A DNA stretch of 64,000 nt from DATBAT01 sp963824805 (GTDB lineage: Bacteria; Acidobacteriota; Terriglobia; Terriglobales; Acidobacteriaceae), in assembly GCA_963824805.1 (NCBI GenBank), contig CAWGQZ010000038.1, forward strand, positions 1-64,000. Reading direction: 5' to 3'. This document shows positions 11,118 to 21,327 of this stretch, piece by piece (within the stretch, counting starts at the first letter, position 1; every line of letters starts with the position of its first letter). Position numbers and translations under genes: made by a program. The notes below the pieces were generated by a model. That model was not told the origin of the DNA, ran no database searches, and worked only from the letters and a program-made list of their open reading frames with translations.

Positions 11118-13806
11118 CTATTTCTTCAACTCCGCCGGCCAGTTCGTGATCAACTGCAGCGGGGCCTGGGCTTCTTCCTGCACGCGGTTCACCAGCAGCC
11201 GCCTGCCATCGGGGCAACGTCGAAACCCCCGCCGATCCCGGGTGTTTGACTGTTGAACAAATGCTGGGGCGCGCCGACTTCGATCTCCGCCCCCTTTACA
11301 GTTACGGTGCAGGCGTAAAAATCCTGACTGATACTCTCGTAGAACACTTCTCTTGCATTTGCGCTCCACGCCGGAAAAGCGCCACTACCCGAGGAAACCT
11401 TCCATTTGCCTTTTCCCTCGGGAAAACTGGTGAGGTAAACCTCGGTCTGTCCGGATTCATCCGATGAGTAGGCGACCCATCGGCTGTCAGGCGACACTCG
11501 ATAGCTGTAGATGTTGGACTGGGTGGACGGCGGCTGGACGATGGCGACGGGTTTAGGATCGCCTGTGGTCGGCACGATCCAGAGAGAGACCATTTTTTCG
11601 CCGTCCCCAAAAAGATAGGTCAAATATTTCCCATCGGGCGACCATGCGGGATAGTGGTAGTTGTTTTGCTGAGCGATTACCGCCCTTTCAATTCCACTAC
11701 CGTCGGCCGCCTTGGAGCGGATTTCGATATTGCCTCCTCCTTGCGCGATGGGGGCACTAAACATGAGTGCTTTGCCGTCAGGCGACCACGTGGGTTGTTG
11801 ATTCAGCACCTGGTCGAAGGTGACGCGCGTTTTGATCTTGCGCTCAAGATCGAGGGTGTAGATGCCACTGGCGCAGGCAAACGCGACTCGCTTGTTGTCG
11901 GGTGACAGACGCGCATCCACAATGGTGTTTTCGTCCGGGTCGAAATCGGCGAGCGTCTTGCCCGCGCGGTCAATCCACGACAGCCGACTCTTGGCCGACG
12001 AGGCACTGCCCAACTGGTAGACAAGCAGCCCGTTCTGCGAGACCGCGAAAATGCTGCGCCAAACGCCAACATCGTCGCGAAGGTTATTGATCAGTGCGGT
12101 TGCTGGTCCCAGCAAGCGCCCCATTTTTCGGATCGAAGGGTTGAGCAACCAGGGCTGCGTTGGCGCGGTAAAGAAGATAGCCGTTAGCGTATTGTGCCGC
12201 GGAATCCGTTGCGATTATAAAGCGGATGTCAGGGCTATCCACGGAGCCGAAATAGATTCCATTCTGCTTGGTGTCGCCACCAGAGTGGTTGGTAGCGAGG
12301 AAAATGAAGTGCTTCCCGTCCGGCAGAAACCAGGGCCAGCGATGAGTGCTGTGCCTGGTCTTATCGATCACGGTTGCGGGCGTGGGGGAACCACCTTGTG
12401 CGCTTACTTTCATCAGCCCGCTCAAATAGTCGCCCTCGAATACGATCATGTCGTTCTTACCCCAAGTGCCGCCGCGAGGATTGGGGGCGTCCGCCAGGGA
12501 GACTGCCGGACCACCGGTGGCGGGAATCTTCATCAATTTGTTACCGGAGAAGAATCCGACATAGCGGCCATCGGGGGACCAAAACGGATGCATCGCGTTC
12601 TGCGTTCCATCCAGCGGTTGCGCGATATCAGCGCTCAACGAGCGAACGAACAACAGCTTGTTCCCCTCGGAATGAGCGACGAATGCAAGCTTGTCGCCTT
12701 GCGGAGAAAGCACGGGCATGCCACCCGCGTCGCCGGTGGTATCGAGCAAAAACTTTGCGGGCGCGGGAATTTCGGAGTGGAACGAGGGTGGCTCTCCGGA
12801 AGACTTTGCCCAACGGTATCCCGCCAATGCAGCCAGAGCGATAAAAGCAAGCGTAAGCGCAGCTAGGGAGAAGACCCATGACTTCTTAAACTGCGCAGGT
12901 GACTTGGCGGTGGTGGAATCCGCCACCCAGCGCAGGTCCATCGCTACGTCATGCGCCGACTGAAAGCGGTCTGCTGGATCTTTCACAAGGCAAGCCAGCA
13001 CCACGCGCTCCAGCAGCGGCGGAGCCAGCGGTTGAGCCGCACTGATAGGCTCCGGCTCTTTTTCCAGAATTGAGGTGAATACGCTCAGTTGCGATTTCCC
13101 CTCGAAGGCGCGGCGGCCGGTGACCATTTCGTAGAGAACACATCCGAAACTGAAGATGTCACTACGCGCGTCGGCTTCCGCTCCTTGCAGCACTTCCGGC
13201 GCAATATACTGGAACGTGCCCACGATCGAACCCTTCTGCGTCAGTGGAGACGTGGCCGCGGTCAGCGAGGCTATGGTCATGGTCGGCATCGAAGGAGTGG
13301 AGGGGCCAACTGGCGGTCTGAGCCACCGTGATCTCCGGTTTCGCCAGTCCGAAGTCCATCAACTTGGCGCCGCCTTTGGTCAGCATGATGTTCGCCGGCT
13401 TCAGATCGCGATGGACGATGCCTTGTTGGTGCGCCTTGTCCAGGGCCAAGCCGATTTCCGTTCCGATTTTCAGGACTTGATCGAGCGGTAGCGCGCCTTT
13501 CGTGAGGCGGTCAGCGAGAGTCTGGCCTTCGAGATATTCCATGACCAGGAAGTCGGTCCCATCCTGCGCGCCAATATCGTGAAGGGTGCAGATATTCGTA
13601 TGTTGAAGCGCGGAAATGGCCCTGGCTTCCCGCTCCATCCGTTGCTTCAGTTCGGGGTCAGAGGAAAGATGCGACGGCAAGACCTTAATGGCGACGGTGC
13701 GGTCGAGGCGGGTGTCCTTGGCGCGGTAAACCTCGCCCATGCCCCCAGCGCCAAGGAGAGAAACAATTTCATACGGGCCAAGTTTCGTGCCGGGGATAAG
13801 CGCCAT
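11118..13806 (-). CDS. Membrane Ser/Thr protein kinase with TolB-like beta-propeller, three frameshifts
   Basis: About 895 residues after reconstruction. The N-terminal Hanks-type kinase has the glycine loop LGAGGMGEVYRAKD, HRDLKPANIM in the catalytic loop, DFGLAKPE, and YIAPEVLQG in the activation segment. A single membrane helix (VFSLAALTLAFIALAALAGY) leads to a propeller of repeated WSPDGK/LSPDNKR blades (WD40/PD40 type). The frame breaks near 13300, 12107 and 11213; each time the protein continues in another frame, ending WPAELKK at 11118. The start is taken at 13804-13806 (MALIPGTKLGPYEIV). This architecture is very common in Acidobacteriota; the propeller is presumed to sense a periplasmic ligand. 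The signal and the target are unknown. Confidence 0.88.
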
Positions 13807-13913
13807 CTTTGGCCGCAATTATAGCTTGCAAGGCGCACTCCCTCGCAGGTCGCACAGGCGACCAAATTCCGCATCGGAAGCTACCGGGCGATTTACGAAC
13901 TATTTCTTACGCT

Positions 13914-13942
13914 TTCAAGTCATTTCGATCCTGATGTAGTAT
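13914..13942 (+). promoter_or_regulatory. Possible promoter of the Tat-exported protein
   Basis: TTCAAG (13914-13919), 17 bases, then TAGTAT (13937-13942), about 40 bases upstream of the ATG at 13984. The -10 is reasonable and the -35 poor. It lies in the only gap between the divergent kinase gene and the Tat-exported gene. Low-confidence call from spacing and position. Confidence 0.28.
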
Positions 13943-13983
13943 CGCCGGTATCGCCCCCAAACATCAGCCTTTCAGGAGTGCCC

Positions 13984-15561
13984 ATGGATCGACGCAGCTT
14001 CTTGAATTTCGCCGCCGCGACAGGACTCACGGTCGGTCTGTACAAGGCCAGTGCGAATGCCTCGGTTCCTGAACACAACTGGGACAAATACGATTGGGGA
14101 TCGGGACCTCCGGTTCGCGACCGGCTTTATCAGGGCCCGTTTCCACAATATGGCCCGGCGGCGGTGGTTCCCGAGAGCGATGTTTCGATGGTCACTTCGC
14201 CGTCCAAGGACATCGTCAGCAATTACGGCATGGGGCTCATGGTCTACGCCTCCGACGACACCGGGCCACTTCGCGTGCCAGGTCAAACGACAGGAACAGA
14301 CACTCGAAGATCTGATCAAGCTGCCCTTCGCGCAGAAGATCTACATCCGACCCAACTGGCGCGATGTCCAGAAACAGCCCGGCCGGCTCGACTTCCCGGA
14401 ATGGTGGAAGATCACTTTCGACCTAGCCCGCCGCTACGACAAGCGCATCGGTTTCCGCGTGATGCTGGAGAATCCCGACTTCCCCGATCCGGGTATGCCG
14501 GATTTTCTTCTCAAAAAGGTTCCCTACGTGAAGCTCAAGGGTGAGTGGAAGGGCGACACCAGCGCAAATGCGTTACCGGAAAGATAACCGAGTGCCGCAG
14601 TATGATCATCCGGCCTATCAAGCTGCGTTTCGCGAATTGAATGGACTGCTGGCCGCCGAACTCAACGGCCATCCACAAGTCGAGTTCATGGACACGATGA
14701 TGTACGGCTTTTGGGGTGAAGGGCATACCTGGCCGTTCGAGGGCAATCCCTTCCCCAGCCAGTTAGTCGCGGAACAAACCTGGGCGGCAATGCTCGAGTT
14801 GCAACTCGAACACTGGACCAAAACCCCGCTGGCCACCAACACGCAGCCCGACTTCAGCAATGTCGGCAACGCCGACATGCTTGATCGTACGATGCGCAGC
14901 GGCAACTGGCTGCGTACGGACACGATTTTCATTGAGAACACGCAGATCGAGGCGCTGAGCTATCGTCCGCCGTGGGCGGCGGCGATTTGTGAGGTGGGGT
15001 TCACCACGGGCGATCCGAAAGAACTTCAAATCGATGAGGACGGAATTACCTACAACGAACAAATCATCACCCACGCAGCCGATGTCGGCGTGAATTATCT
15101 ATCGCTCTGGAGTTGGCACACCCAGAACGCCGGCAACATCTTGAGCTACTACGAAAAGTTTCCCGGGGCCGATCGACGAGATGGCCCGCAAGATCGGCTA
15201 CCGCGTTCGCCCCTCGTTTATCTGGACCTTCAAGCGGGACGGAGTTACCGGGCTGGTGATCGGACTCGCAAACGATGGAATCACGCCGGTTCCTGGAGTT
15301 CTTCGCCTGAGCGTGTTCAGTGAGGACAACAAGGTCAACGTCTCCGGCTGCATCGACGCTGGGTATCCCAAACCGACGGGCGTTCATCAAGCCATGCTGA
15401 TGCTGCCTTCAGGAGTCCAATGGGAGGGACTGCGGCTGAAAGCGGAACTCGAGGTCAAGGCAGTGTGTTACCCGGTCCGTTGGGCATGCCGGCAGAAGGT
15501 CAATTCGGATGGCTCATTGACCCTGCGTCACAATTACAACCCAGATCAGCCGTTGGTGTAG
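13984..15561 (+). CDS. Tat-exported protein with TIM-barrel-like and beta-sandwich parts, function unknown; three frameshifts
   Basis: About 525 residues after joining four frames (breaks near 14275, 14568 and 15167). The start ATG at 13984 has AGGAG six bases upstream; a GTG at 13978 sits too close to that site. The N-terminus is a twin-arginine signal (DRRSFLNFAAATGLTVGLY). The middle resembles a glycosidase-like barrel: IYIRPNWRDVQKQPGRLDFP, FMDTMMYGFWGEGHTWPFE (acidic residue after a Gly-Phe-Trp-Gly stretch), and LWSWHTQNAGNILSYYE. The last 130 residues look like an Ig-like beta domain. It may belong to a DUF4832-like or glycoside hydrolase group, but I do not recognise it securely. It is divergent from the kinase gene. 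Confidence 0.6.
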
Positions 15562-15673
15562 AGGCACAGGACTCGTGATCCGGATTGGCAACTGAGCGCC
15601 GGATTTGAAGCTGCAGATCAAGCACCTGCAATCGATAGTGTCCTACAATTGACCAGGTTCTGGAGCCCCAATC

Positions 15674-16648
15674 TTGAGACATCTTTCAATAATTTTGCGT
15701 AAAGCTTTTGCCTGCGCCCTGCTTTCCGTCATCCTTTTCGTTTTAGCGAGCCATCCGCTTTGCGCACAGGCCCCTGCGCGAGGAACACCCCCCGGCAAAC
15801 ACTTCGATCAGGTCATGATCATTGTGTTGGAAAATCAAAATTTCGCATCAGCTATTCAGGATCCTCTTCTGGCCGATCTGGCCAAGCACGGCAGCGTATT
15901 CACAAACTTCAAGAATCTCACGCATCCGTCTTATCCGAATTACCTGGCCATGGTTTCCGGCAGTACCTTGAACACGGACGGCAGTGATTCGCAGAAGAAT
16001 TTTCCCGACGACGCCGAGCACCGCACCATTGCCGACCTGCTGAGCTGGCGAAATTATGCGGAAAATTATCCTGCCAAGCCAACGGACAACGCGCCATATT
16101 TAGGCGATGCCGGCAAGTACGCCCGCAAGCACGTTCCCTTCCTGAGCTTCGAGAAAATTCAGAAGGAAAGTTTCCGCAATGTGGTCTCAGTCGATACAAA
16201 AACGGGAAATCCCTTCGTTCCCGACATTAGCAAATTTCGTGAAGACCCGCGCAGCAACCCTCTTCCCCAATACATCTATTACAGCCCAAACAAGGACGAC
16301 GACGGCCACGATCCCTATATCAGGCCTAAAGTGGGTATGCGCAAGGCATCTACCTGGCTGCGAAAGTTTCTAATCACATGGCTGGCATTTGACGAAAACA
16401 CCTGGTTGCCGTCGGACCCGAAAATGAACCGGCTGCTCGTGATCGTGACCTTTGATGAAACCGAAGGCCGCAACACTGGCAACCTGTACACGGTGTTTTT
16501 AGGAAGCATGGTCAAACCGGGAGAAGTTAAAAAGGTCTACGACCACTACAGTGTGCTGCGAACCGTCGAGGATAATTTCGGGCTTGATCCCATCCGGAAG
16601 GGAACGGGCGATGGCAAAGCGAGCGTGATTACCGAGGTCTGGAAATAA
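15674..16648 (+). CDS. Secreted phosphoesterase family protein (acid phosphatase / phospholipase C-like)
   Basis: 324 residues; start TTG at 15674 with a GGAG about 8 bases upstream. A signal peptide (ALLSVILFVLASHPLCAQ) precedes the Pfam phosphoesterase fold. VMIIVLENQNFASAIQD carries the metal/nucleophile Glu-Asn, and HPSYPNYLAMVSGST is the second hallmark. YYSPNKDDDGHD and VIVTFDETEGRNTGN, with conserved Asp/Asp-Glu residues, complete the metal site. Members include AcpA-type acid phosphatases and phosphatidylcholine phospholipases; the substrate is not determined. It converges on hflX with only 7 bases between the two stops. Confidence 0.9.
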   Translation: MRHLSIILRKAFACALLSVILFVLASHPLCAQAPARGTPPGKHFDQVMIIVLENQNFASAIQDPLLADLAKHGSVFTNFKNLTHPSYPNYLAMVSGSTLNTDGSDSQKNFPDDAEHRTIADLLSWRNYAENYPAKPTDNAPYLGDAGKYARKHVPFLSFEKIQKESFRNVVSVDTKTGNPFVPDISKFREDPRSNPLPQYIYYSPNKDDDGHDPYIRPKVGMRKASTWLRKFLITWLAFDENTWLPSDPKMNRLLVIVTFDETEGRNTGNLYTVFLGSMVKPGEVKKVYDHYSVLRTVEDNFGLDPIRKGTGDGKASVITEVWK

Positions 16649-16655
16649 ACCTGAT

Positions 16656-18062
16656 CTACTTCACAAATTGCCTGACTCCTCGCAAGACAGACTCGGGCGC
16701 CTCGATCTCAAGATGCACATTCCCTTCGCGGTAGGTCCGAGAAACGATGATCGCCTTGGCTTCCAACATAGCGAGTAGTTTGCCTTCCTTTTGCGGAACT
16801 TTCAGACGCACCCGGCTTGGCCGGTCGTCCTCAAGCAAGTGATCGATACGCTCGAGAAGGACGTCTACGCCAATTCCCTTCGCTGCGGAAACATAGACCG
16901 TCCTCTCGTTGTTCTGTAGAACCTCACGTTCTCCCGCCGGAAGCAGATCAATCTTGTTCTTGACTCGTAGACGCGGTTTGCCATCCGCGTCCAGTTCTTT
17001 CAGCACCTTATCGACCTGGGCGTCCTGCTCCGCAGAAAGCGGGTTGCTGGCGTCGGAAACCTGGAGAACCAGCGTCGCCCGCTGTACCTCTTCCAGAGTG
17101 GCGCGGAACGCCGAAACCAGCGTGTGCGGCAGATTGCGGATGAATCCCACTGTGTCGGACAACAGTACACTACGCTTGGACGGCAATCCCACGGAGCGTA
17201 GCGTGGGATCAAGCGTGGCGAACATTCGCGACGATTCCAGGACCTTGGCATTGGTAAGCGCGTTGAACAACGTCGACTTGCCAGCGTTGGTATAGCCCAC
17301 TAAGGCGACGGTCGCTACCGGGACGGACTCCCGCCGCTGCCGTTGTTGTCCGCGAATGCGCCTTACATTTTCTAGTTGCTGCTTGACATGGCGCACGCGC
17401 CGGTAAATCTTCCGGCGGTCAGTTTCAAGCTGAGTTTCACCAGGCCCTCGGGTGCCGATGCCACCGCCCAGCTGCGACATCTCAACACCCCGCCCAGCGA
17501 GTCGCGGCAGCATGTATTCCAACTGCGCCAATTCGACCTGCAACTGTCCTTCGCGGGTTCGAGCGTGCTTGGCGAAGATGTCGAGGATAAGCTGCGTGCG
17601 GTCGATCACTCGGACATCGACTATCTTTTCGATATTGCGCTGCTGCGAGGCGGTGAGGTCGTGGTCAAACAAAACCAAATCGGCCGACACGGAGGCTACC
17701 GCTGCTGCAATCTCCGCCAGCTTCCCGCTTCCGATCAGCGTCGCCGGGTCAGGACGGTCTCGGTGCTGCAAGAAGTCGCCGACAATTTCGGCGCCCGCAC
17801 TAGTAGCCAGAGTCTTGAGTTCGTCGAGCGATTCTTCGGCGGTAAATTCCGGGACGTTCGTGGGCGGAGGAGAACTCCGCACTGCACTGTCGCGAGCGGC
17901 TTGCGCTCCACTAGAAATAGCACTCTTGGTAGATCTTCTTCGGAGGCGATAATCCAGTCCGACGAGAAAGGCCCGCTCAGCGCGAGCTTGAGAACCGGTA
18001 CTCTTCAGGGCCCTTCGGGCGCTCTCGGCTTCGGCAACCAGTCTGGACCCTGAACTGCGCAA
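16656..18062 (-). CDS. hflX: Ribosome-associated GTPase HflX
   Basis: 468 residues. The N-terminal HflX domain includes DPATLIGSGKLAEI and LFDHDLTASQQRNIEKI. The glycine-rich linker GGGIGTRGPGETQLETDRRK is unique to the family. The G domain has G1 GYTNAGKST (residues 256-264), DTVGFIRNLP as G3, and NKIDLL as G4. HflX splits stalled 70S ribosomes and helps in heat stress. It starts 12 bases after hfq, the classic hfq-hflX pairing. The first 27 residues are poorly conserved, so the true start may be somewhat downstream. Confidence 0.95.
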   Translation of the reverse strand: MRSSGSRLVAEAESARRALKSTGSQARAERAFLVGLDYRLRRRSTKSAISSGAQAARDSAVRSSPPPTNVPEFTAEESLDELKTLATSAGAEIVGDFLQHRDRPDPATLIGSGKLAEIAAAVASVSADLVLFDHDLTASQQRNIEKIVDVRVIDRTQLILDIFAKHARTREGQLQVELAQLEYMLPRLAGRGVEMSQLGGGIGTRGPGETQLETDRRKIYRRVRHVKQQLENVRRIRGQQRQRRESVPVATVALVGYTNAGKSTLFNALTNAKVLESSRMFATLDPTLRSVGLPSKRSVLLSDTVGFIRNLPHTLVSAFRATLEEVQRATLVLQVSDASNPLSAEQDAQVDKVLKELDADGKPRLRVKNKIDLLPAGEREVLQNNERTVYVSAAKGIGVDVLLERIDHLLEDDRPSRVRLKVPQKEGKLLAMLEAKAIIVSRTYREGNVHLEIEAPESVLRGVRQFVK

Positions 18063-18074
18063 ATTGAAATATTC

Positions 18075-18371
18075 CTAGGCTTCGGGATTGGCAGCACTGG
18101 CTGCGGCTTCGGCCGATGGCGCAGCCGATGCGTGAGGGGCACGGTCGGTGTGGGCGTGCGCAGTCCTGCCCATCGCGATGGTGGAAATGGCGTGCTTAAA
18201 GATGAGCTGTTCCTGGTTGTTGGTATCGAGAACCACAGAGTACTTATCAAAGGAACGAATGCGGCCCGTCAGCTTAACTCCGCTGACCAGATAAATGGTG
18301 ATATTGCTGCGTTCTTTACGAGCCGTGTTCAGAAAAGAATCCTGAATATTTTGCGCCGGCTTGCTGTCCAT
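18075..18371 (-). CDS. hfq: RNA chaperone Hfq
   Basis: 98 residues. The Sm fold is clear: QDSFLNTARKERSNITIYL (Sm1) and LIFKHAISTIAMG (Sm2; the usual YKHAIST has Phe for Tyr). The core, VSGVKLTGRIRSFDKYSVVL, is typical. A short Ala/His-rich tail follows residue 70. Hfq hexamers pair small RNAs with mRNAs. AAGGAGA precedes the ATG by about six bases. The gene heads an hfq-hflX operon. Confidence 0.96.
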   Translation of the reverse strand: MDSKPAQNIQDSFLNTARKERSNITIYLVSGVKLTGRIRSFDKYSVVLDTNNQEQLIFKHAISTIAMGRTAHAHTDRAPHASAAPSAEAAASAANPEA

Positions 18372-18444
18372 CGCCGATCTCCTTAAATAGTTTACGGTCC
18401 GCTCAGATGGCTGTTAATGGCCTGCCCGCCCAACCAACTCCGTA

Positions 18445-18473
18445 ACGATACGGGGTTGCGGGTGAACTTTCAA
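18445..18473 (-). promoter_or_regulatory. Candidate sigma70 promoter of hfq-hflX
   Basis: Minus strand: TTGAAA (18468-18473), 17-base spacer, TATCGT (18445-18450). Five of six and four of six consensus matches at ideal spacing, about 75 bases upstream of the hfq ATG. No competing signal was seen in the gap to the divergent membrane-protein gene. Confidence 0.5.
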
Positions 18474-18557
18474 CCATAGCCATTACCCTCTATCCGCCAG
18501 TCTGGTACTTTGGTTTACAATTCCCGCCGAAGCCCGCCGATCACTGGAGAGTCACCC

Positions 18558-19277
18558 ATGCAATCTTTGTTTGCTGCCCTGGTCATGCCTAGCCATACCA
18601 ACGCCGAGATTCTCGGCATTTTCCTGCGCTGGCTGCACATTCTCTCCGCCATAACCTGGGTGGGACTGCTCTACTTCTTCAATTTCATCAATTTGCCTTT
18701 CATGAGGCACCTGGATGCTGCCGCTAAACCGACCATCTTTCAGAAGCTGACCATGCCTGCCCTGGAATGGTTCCGCTGGAGCGCCCTGCTTACCGTGTTT
18801 ATGGGCTTCTGGTATTGGTCGCAGATCTATGTGGCAGCCAGCGCGCACCTCGAAGGCAAGAGCTCGCTTGGAACGATTGGCCTGTTTCTTCTGATCTGGG
18901 TAGTCGCATGGCACATCATTTTTGCCGCTGTGCGCCGCACCCCGAATCCGTGGGTACTGGCAGCAATCGTGGCCGTCGTGGTCGTCGGCGCCGCGTGGCT
19001 CTTCGTGCGCTACATTCCGGTGGGTGGAGATGATAACCATGTCCTATGTATCGGGATCGGAGGCGGGCTGGGCTGGATAATGGGATCGAATGTTTTGGCC
19101 ATCATCTTCAAGAACAACAAAAAGATCATCGACGGGACATTGGCCGGTACCCCTCCAGCGAACGCGGCGGTGCTCGCGCGACAGGCCTTCTTGGCGTCGA
19201 GGATGAACCTTTATCTCTCCTTCCCCATGCTGTTTTTCATGACTGCGGCCAGCCATTTCCCGCTTTTTGGCAGCTGA
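18558..19277 (+). CDS. Multi-pass membrane protein, PuuD / urate hydroxylase N-terminal-like
   Basis: 239 residues from the ATG at 18558, with GGAGAG 7-12 bases upstream; an earlier in-frame start at 18510 has no ribosome site. About six membrane helices: FLRWLHILSAITWVGLLYFF, LLTVFMGFWYW, LGTIGLFLLIWVVAWHIIFA, AAIVAVVVVGAAWLFV, IGGGLGWIMGSNVLAIIF, and a last one near LYLSFPMLFFMTAASHF. This pattern, with the conserved WLH and SRMNLYLSFPMLF blocks, fits the urate oxidase N-terminal (DUF989/PuuD) family. Many members lack the cytochrome c domain, as here, and are of unknown function. Urate metabolism is therefore only a guess. Confidence 0.7.
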   Translation: MQSLFAALVMPSHTNAEILGIFLRWLHILSAITWVGLLYFFNFINLPFMRHLDAAAKPTIFQKLTMPALEWFRWSALLTVFMGFWYWSQIYVAASAHLEGKSSLGTIGLFLLIWVVAWHIIFAAVRRTPNPWVLAAIVAVVVVGAAWLFVRYIPVGGDDNHVLCIGIGGGLGWIMGSNVLAIIFKNNKKIIDGTLAGTPPANAAVLARQAFLASRMNLYLSFPMLFFMTAASHFPLFGS

Positions 19278-19634
19278 TGCTCAAGAGCCTTAACCACGAA
19301 GGACGCTAAGGTACACGAAGGAAACCTCGTGGTTGAGGCTTTCGGCGCCGGCATCCTCGCGCTTGCCTTTTGCCCCAGTACAAGTGCACAATACTGCTGG
19401 ATTCAGGCACTTCGGTAACGTTAAAAAATGGTGAATATTTCGGAAGGTGCCCGCATCTAAACATTTGTAAAAGCGGTAAGTGGCTTCAACATCCCCGCAG
19501 GCTGGGCGTGATCGCATAGATCGTGCAGCGAGCCGGCTGGAGCCGCTGAGGTGGCTTTCAACATCCCCGTTCCAGACTGAGCGAACACCGCAGTCAGGGT
19601 AGTTCGTGTCTGGAGCTGAAAGCGTGACAAAGCG
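19278..19634. other. Intergenic region before nadA, with repeats
   Basis: 357 bases with no convincing gene. It starts with an imperfect palindrome (19292-19334). A direct repeat of about 18 bases, GTGGCTTCAACATCCCCG, occurs near 19479 and again, with one inserted T, near 19550. No tRNA or riboswitch pattern was found. The nadA promoter must be here, but no good -35/-10 pair was seen. Confidence 0.5.
19292..19334. repeat. Palindromic intergenic repeat of the AACCACGAAGG type
   Basis: AACCACGA (19292-19299) pairs with TCGTGGTT (19327-19334), flanking an ACACGAAGG-like core. Related palindromes occur at 36871-36921 and 60016-60116 in this window, always between genes. Probably a dispersed noncoding repeat; a role as transcript-end hairpin is possible. 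Confidence 0.55.
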
Positions 19635-20750
19635 ATGGCAACAGCAGCACCAGTTTGTGGTTTGGAAAATTATCTCGTCCTGCCGGATCACACCATGGAC
19701 GAGCGGATCGCGGCAGCCAGAAAGATTTTGGGCCGCGAGGCGCGTGATTTTAGGGCACCATTATCAGCGCGATGAAGTCATCCGCTTCGCGGATTTTCGC
19801 GGTGACTCCTATAAACTTTCCGAAGAGGCCGCACGCGCCGGTGGCAAATACATCATTTTTTGCGGCGTGCATTTCATGGCAGAAAGCGCCGACGTCCTTA
19901 GCCGTCCCGGGCAAGTGACGATCCTTCCCGATCTCAATGCCGGCTGCTCGATGGCTGATATGGCCGAGATTGGCCAGGTCGAAGACTGCTGGGAACACCT
20001 GGTCAAAGCGGGCCTCACCAATGACGCCGGAGACGGCGTCACTCCCATCACATACATGAACTCAACCGCCGCGATCAAAGCTTTCTGCGGCGAGCGCAAC
20101 GGCGTTGTCTGCACTTCGTCAAATGCGCCCAGCGCCTTTAAATGGGGATTCGACAAAGACGCCAAAACTCCTCTTTCTTCCCGACCAACACCTTGGCCGC
20201 AACACCGGCTATCGCATGGGTATCCCGCTCAATGAGATGGTAGTTTGGGATCCCTATCTGATCAACGGCGGGCTGACAGCGGAACGCTTGCGGGCAGCAA
20301 AAGTCATCCTGTGGAAAGGACATTGCTCGGTCCACCAACGCTTTCTGCCCGAGCATGTCGACAACGTTCGCGCCAAATATCCCGGCATAAAGGTGATCGT
20401 ACATCCCGAATGCCGCTGGGAAGTTTGCCAGAAAGCGGATGGCATCGGGTCCACCGAAGGCTTGTTGAAGATGATCAAAGACGCACCTTCCGGATCGGCC
20501 TTTGCCGTAGGGACTGAAATTCATCTGGTAAACCGCATGGGAAAGGAATTCGCTGCGCAAAGCAAGAAGGTCATTACCCTCGACGATTCGGGATGCCTGT
20601 GCACCACCATGTTCCGCATCTCTCCGCAGCACCTTGTGCTGGGTGCTGGAAAACTTGGTGGATGGCAATGTAGTGAATCAGATCAAAGTCAAAGAGGACG
20701 TAAAACACTGGGCACGGGTCGCGCTGGACCGGATGTTAGAGATTCAGTAA
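19635..20750 (+). CDS. nadA: Quinolinate synthase, three frameshifts
   Basis: About 372 residues reconstructed. NadA condenses iminoaspartate and dihydroxyacetone phosphate to quinolinate for NAD synthesis using a [4Fe-4S] cluster. The start ATG at 19635 gives MATAAPVCGLENYLVLPDHT. Frame breaks lie near 19741, 20162 and 20637. Recovered motifs are VILGHHYQRDEVIRFADFRG, FCGVHFMAESADVLS, NAGCSMADMAEI (cluster Cys), LPDQHLGRNTGYRMG, HPECRWEVCQKADGIGSTEG (second Cys), and DDSGCLCTTMFRISPQHLCW. The end is RMLEIQ with TAA at 20748-20750. nadB and nadC are not in the window. The frames fit so well that the gene is almost certainly intact in the organism. Confidence 0.93.
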
Positions 20751-20780
20751 ACGCGCCCAGAAGGACTAGAATAGAGGCAA

Positions 20781-21215
20781 ATGTCTAACCGCAGTTTTAC
20801 CTTGGATGAAGCGCACGCCCTGTTGCCCATTCTCGAATCCCTGCTTCGAACCGCCATCGACGGCAAGAAGCTCATAGAGACCGTGGACAGTGAATTCCAG
20901 GAGATATCCCATCGGGTGATGGTCAATGGAGGAATGCACCTTAATATCGTGCATTTGGCCCAGCGCAAAGCCGAGCGGGAGAAAGCGATCCAGCGGATCA
21001 AAGATGCCCTAGGGGAGATTGATGCCACTGGGGTGCAGGTCAAAGACTTAGACATCGGACTGCTTGATTTTCCCTGCGAAGTAGAAGGTCGAACCGTGCT
21101 GCTCTGCTGGAAGTTGGGTGAGGCAGGAATTACACACTGGCACGGCATGGATGAGGGCTTCTCGGGTCGAAAACCAATCGACGAGAAGATTGCTCGGGCC
21201 AAGAGAACTAACTAA
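20781..21215 (+). CDS. DUF2203 family protein
   Basis: 144 residues; start MSNRSFTLDEAHALLPILES, the typical N-terminus of this small helical family. The C-terminal part has the family pattern VKDLDIGLLDFPCEVEGRTV and LCWKLGEAGITHWHGMDEGF. It follows nadA by 30 bases on the same strand, so the two are probably co-transcribed. Function unknown; the charged heptads suggest a helical, perhaps dimeric, protein. Confidence 0.8.
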   Translation: MSNRSFTLDEAHALLPILESLLRTAIDGKKLIETVDSEFQEISHRVMVNGGMHLNIVHLAQRKAEREKAIQRIKDALGEIDATGVQVKDLDIGLLDFPCEVEGRTVLLCWKLGEAGITHWHGMDEGFSGRKPIDEKIARAKRTN

Positions 21216-21327
21216 GTTTTTGCCTCGGAGTTACTGATATAGGGAGGAGATCCGGGCGTCATCCGTCGCTTCGCCTCCGTGATGAAAGACTAGATTTCTC
21301 CGCGGCTCCGTACCTCCGGGGTGAAAA

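Noticed and set aside
12051..12866. 271-codon plus-strand frame opposite the kinase-propeller gene
   Set aside because: No family match; the minus-strand propeller blades are clear.
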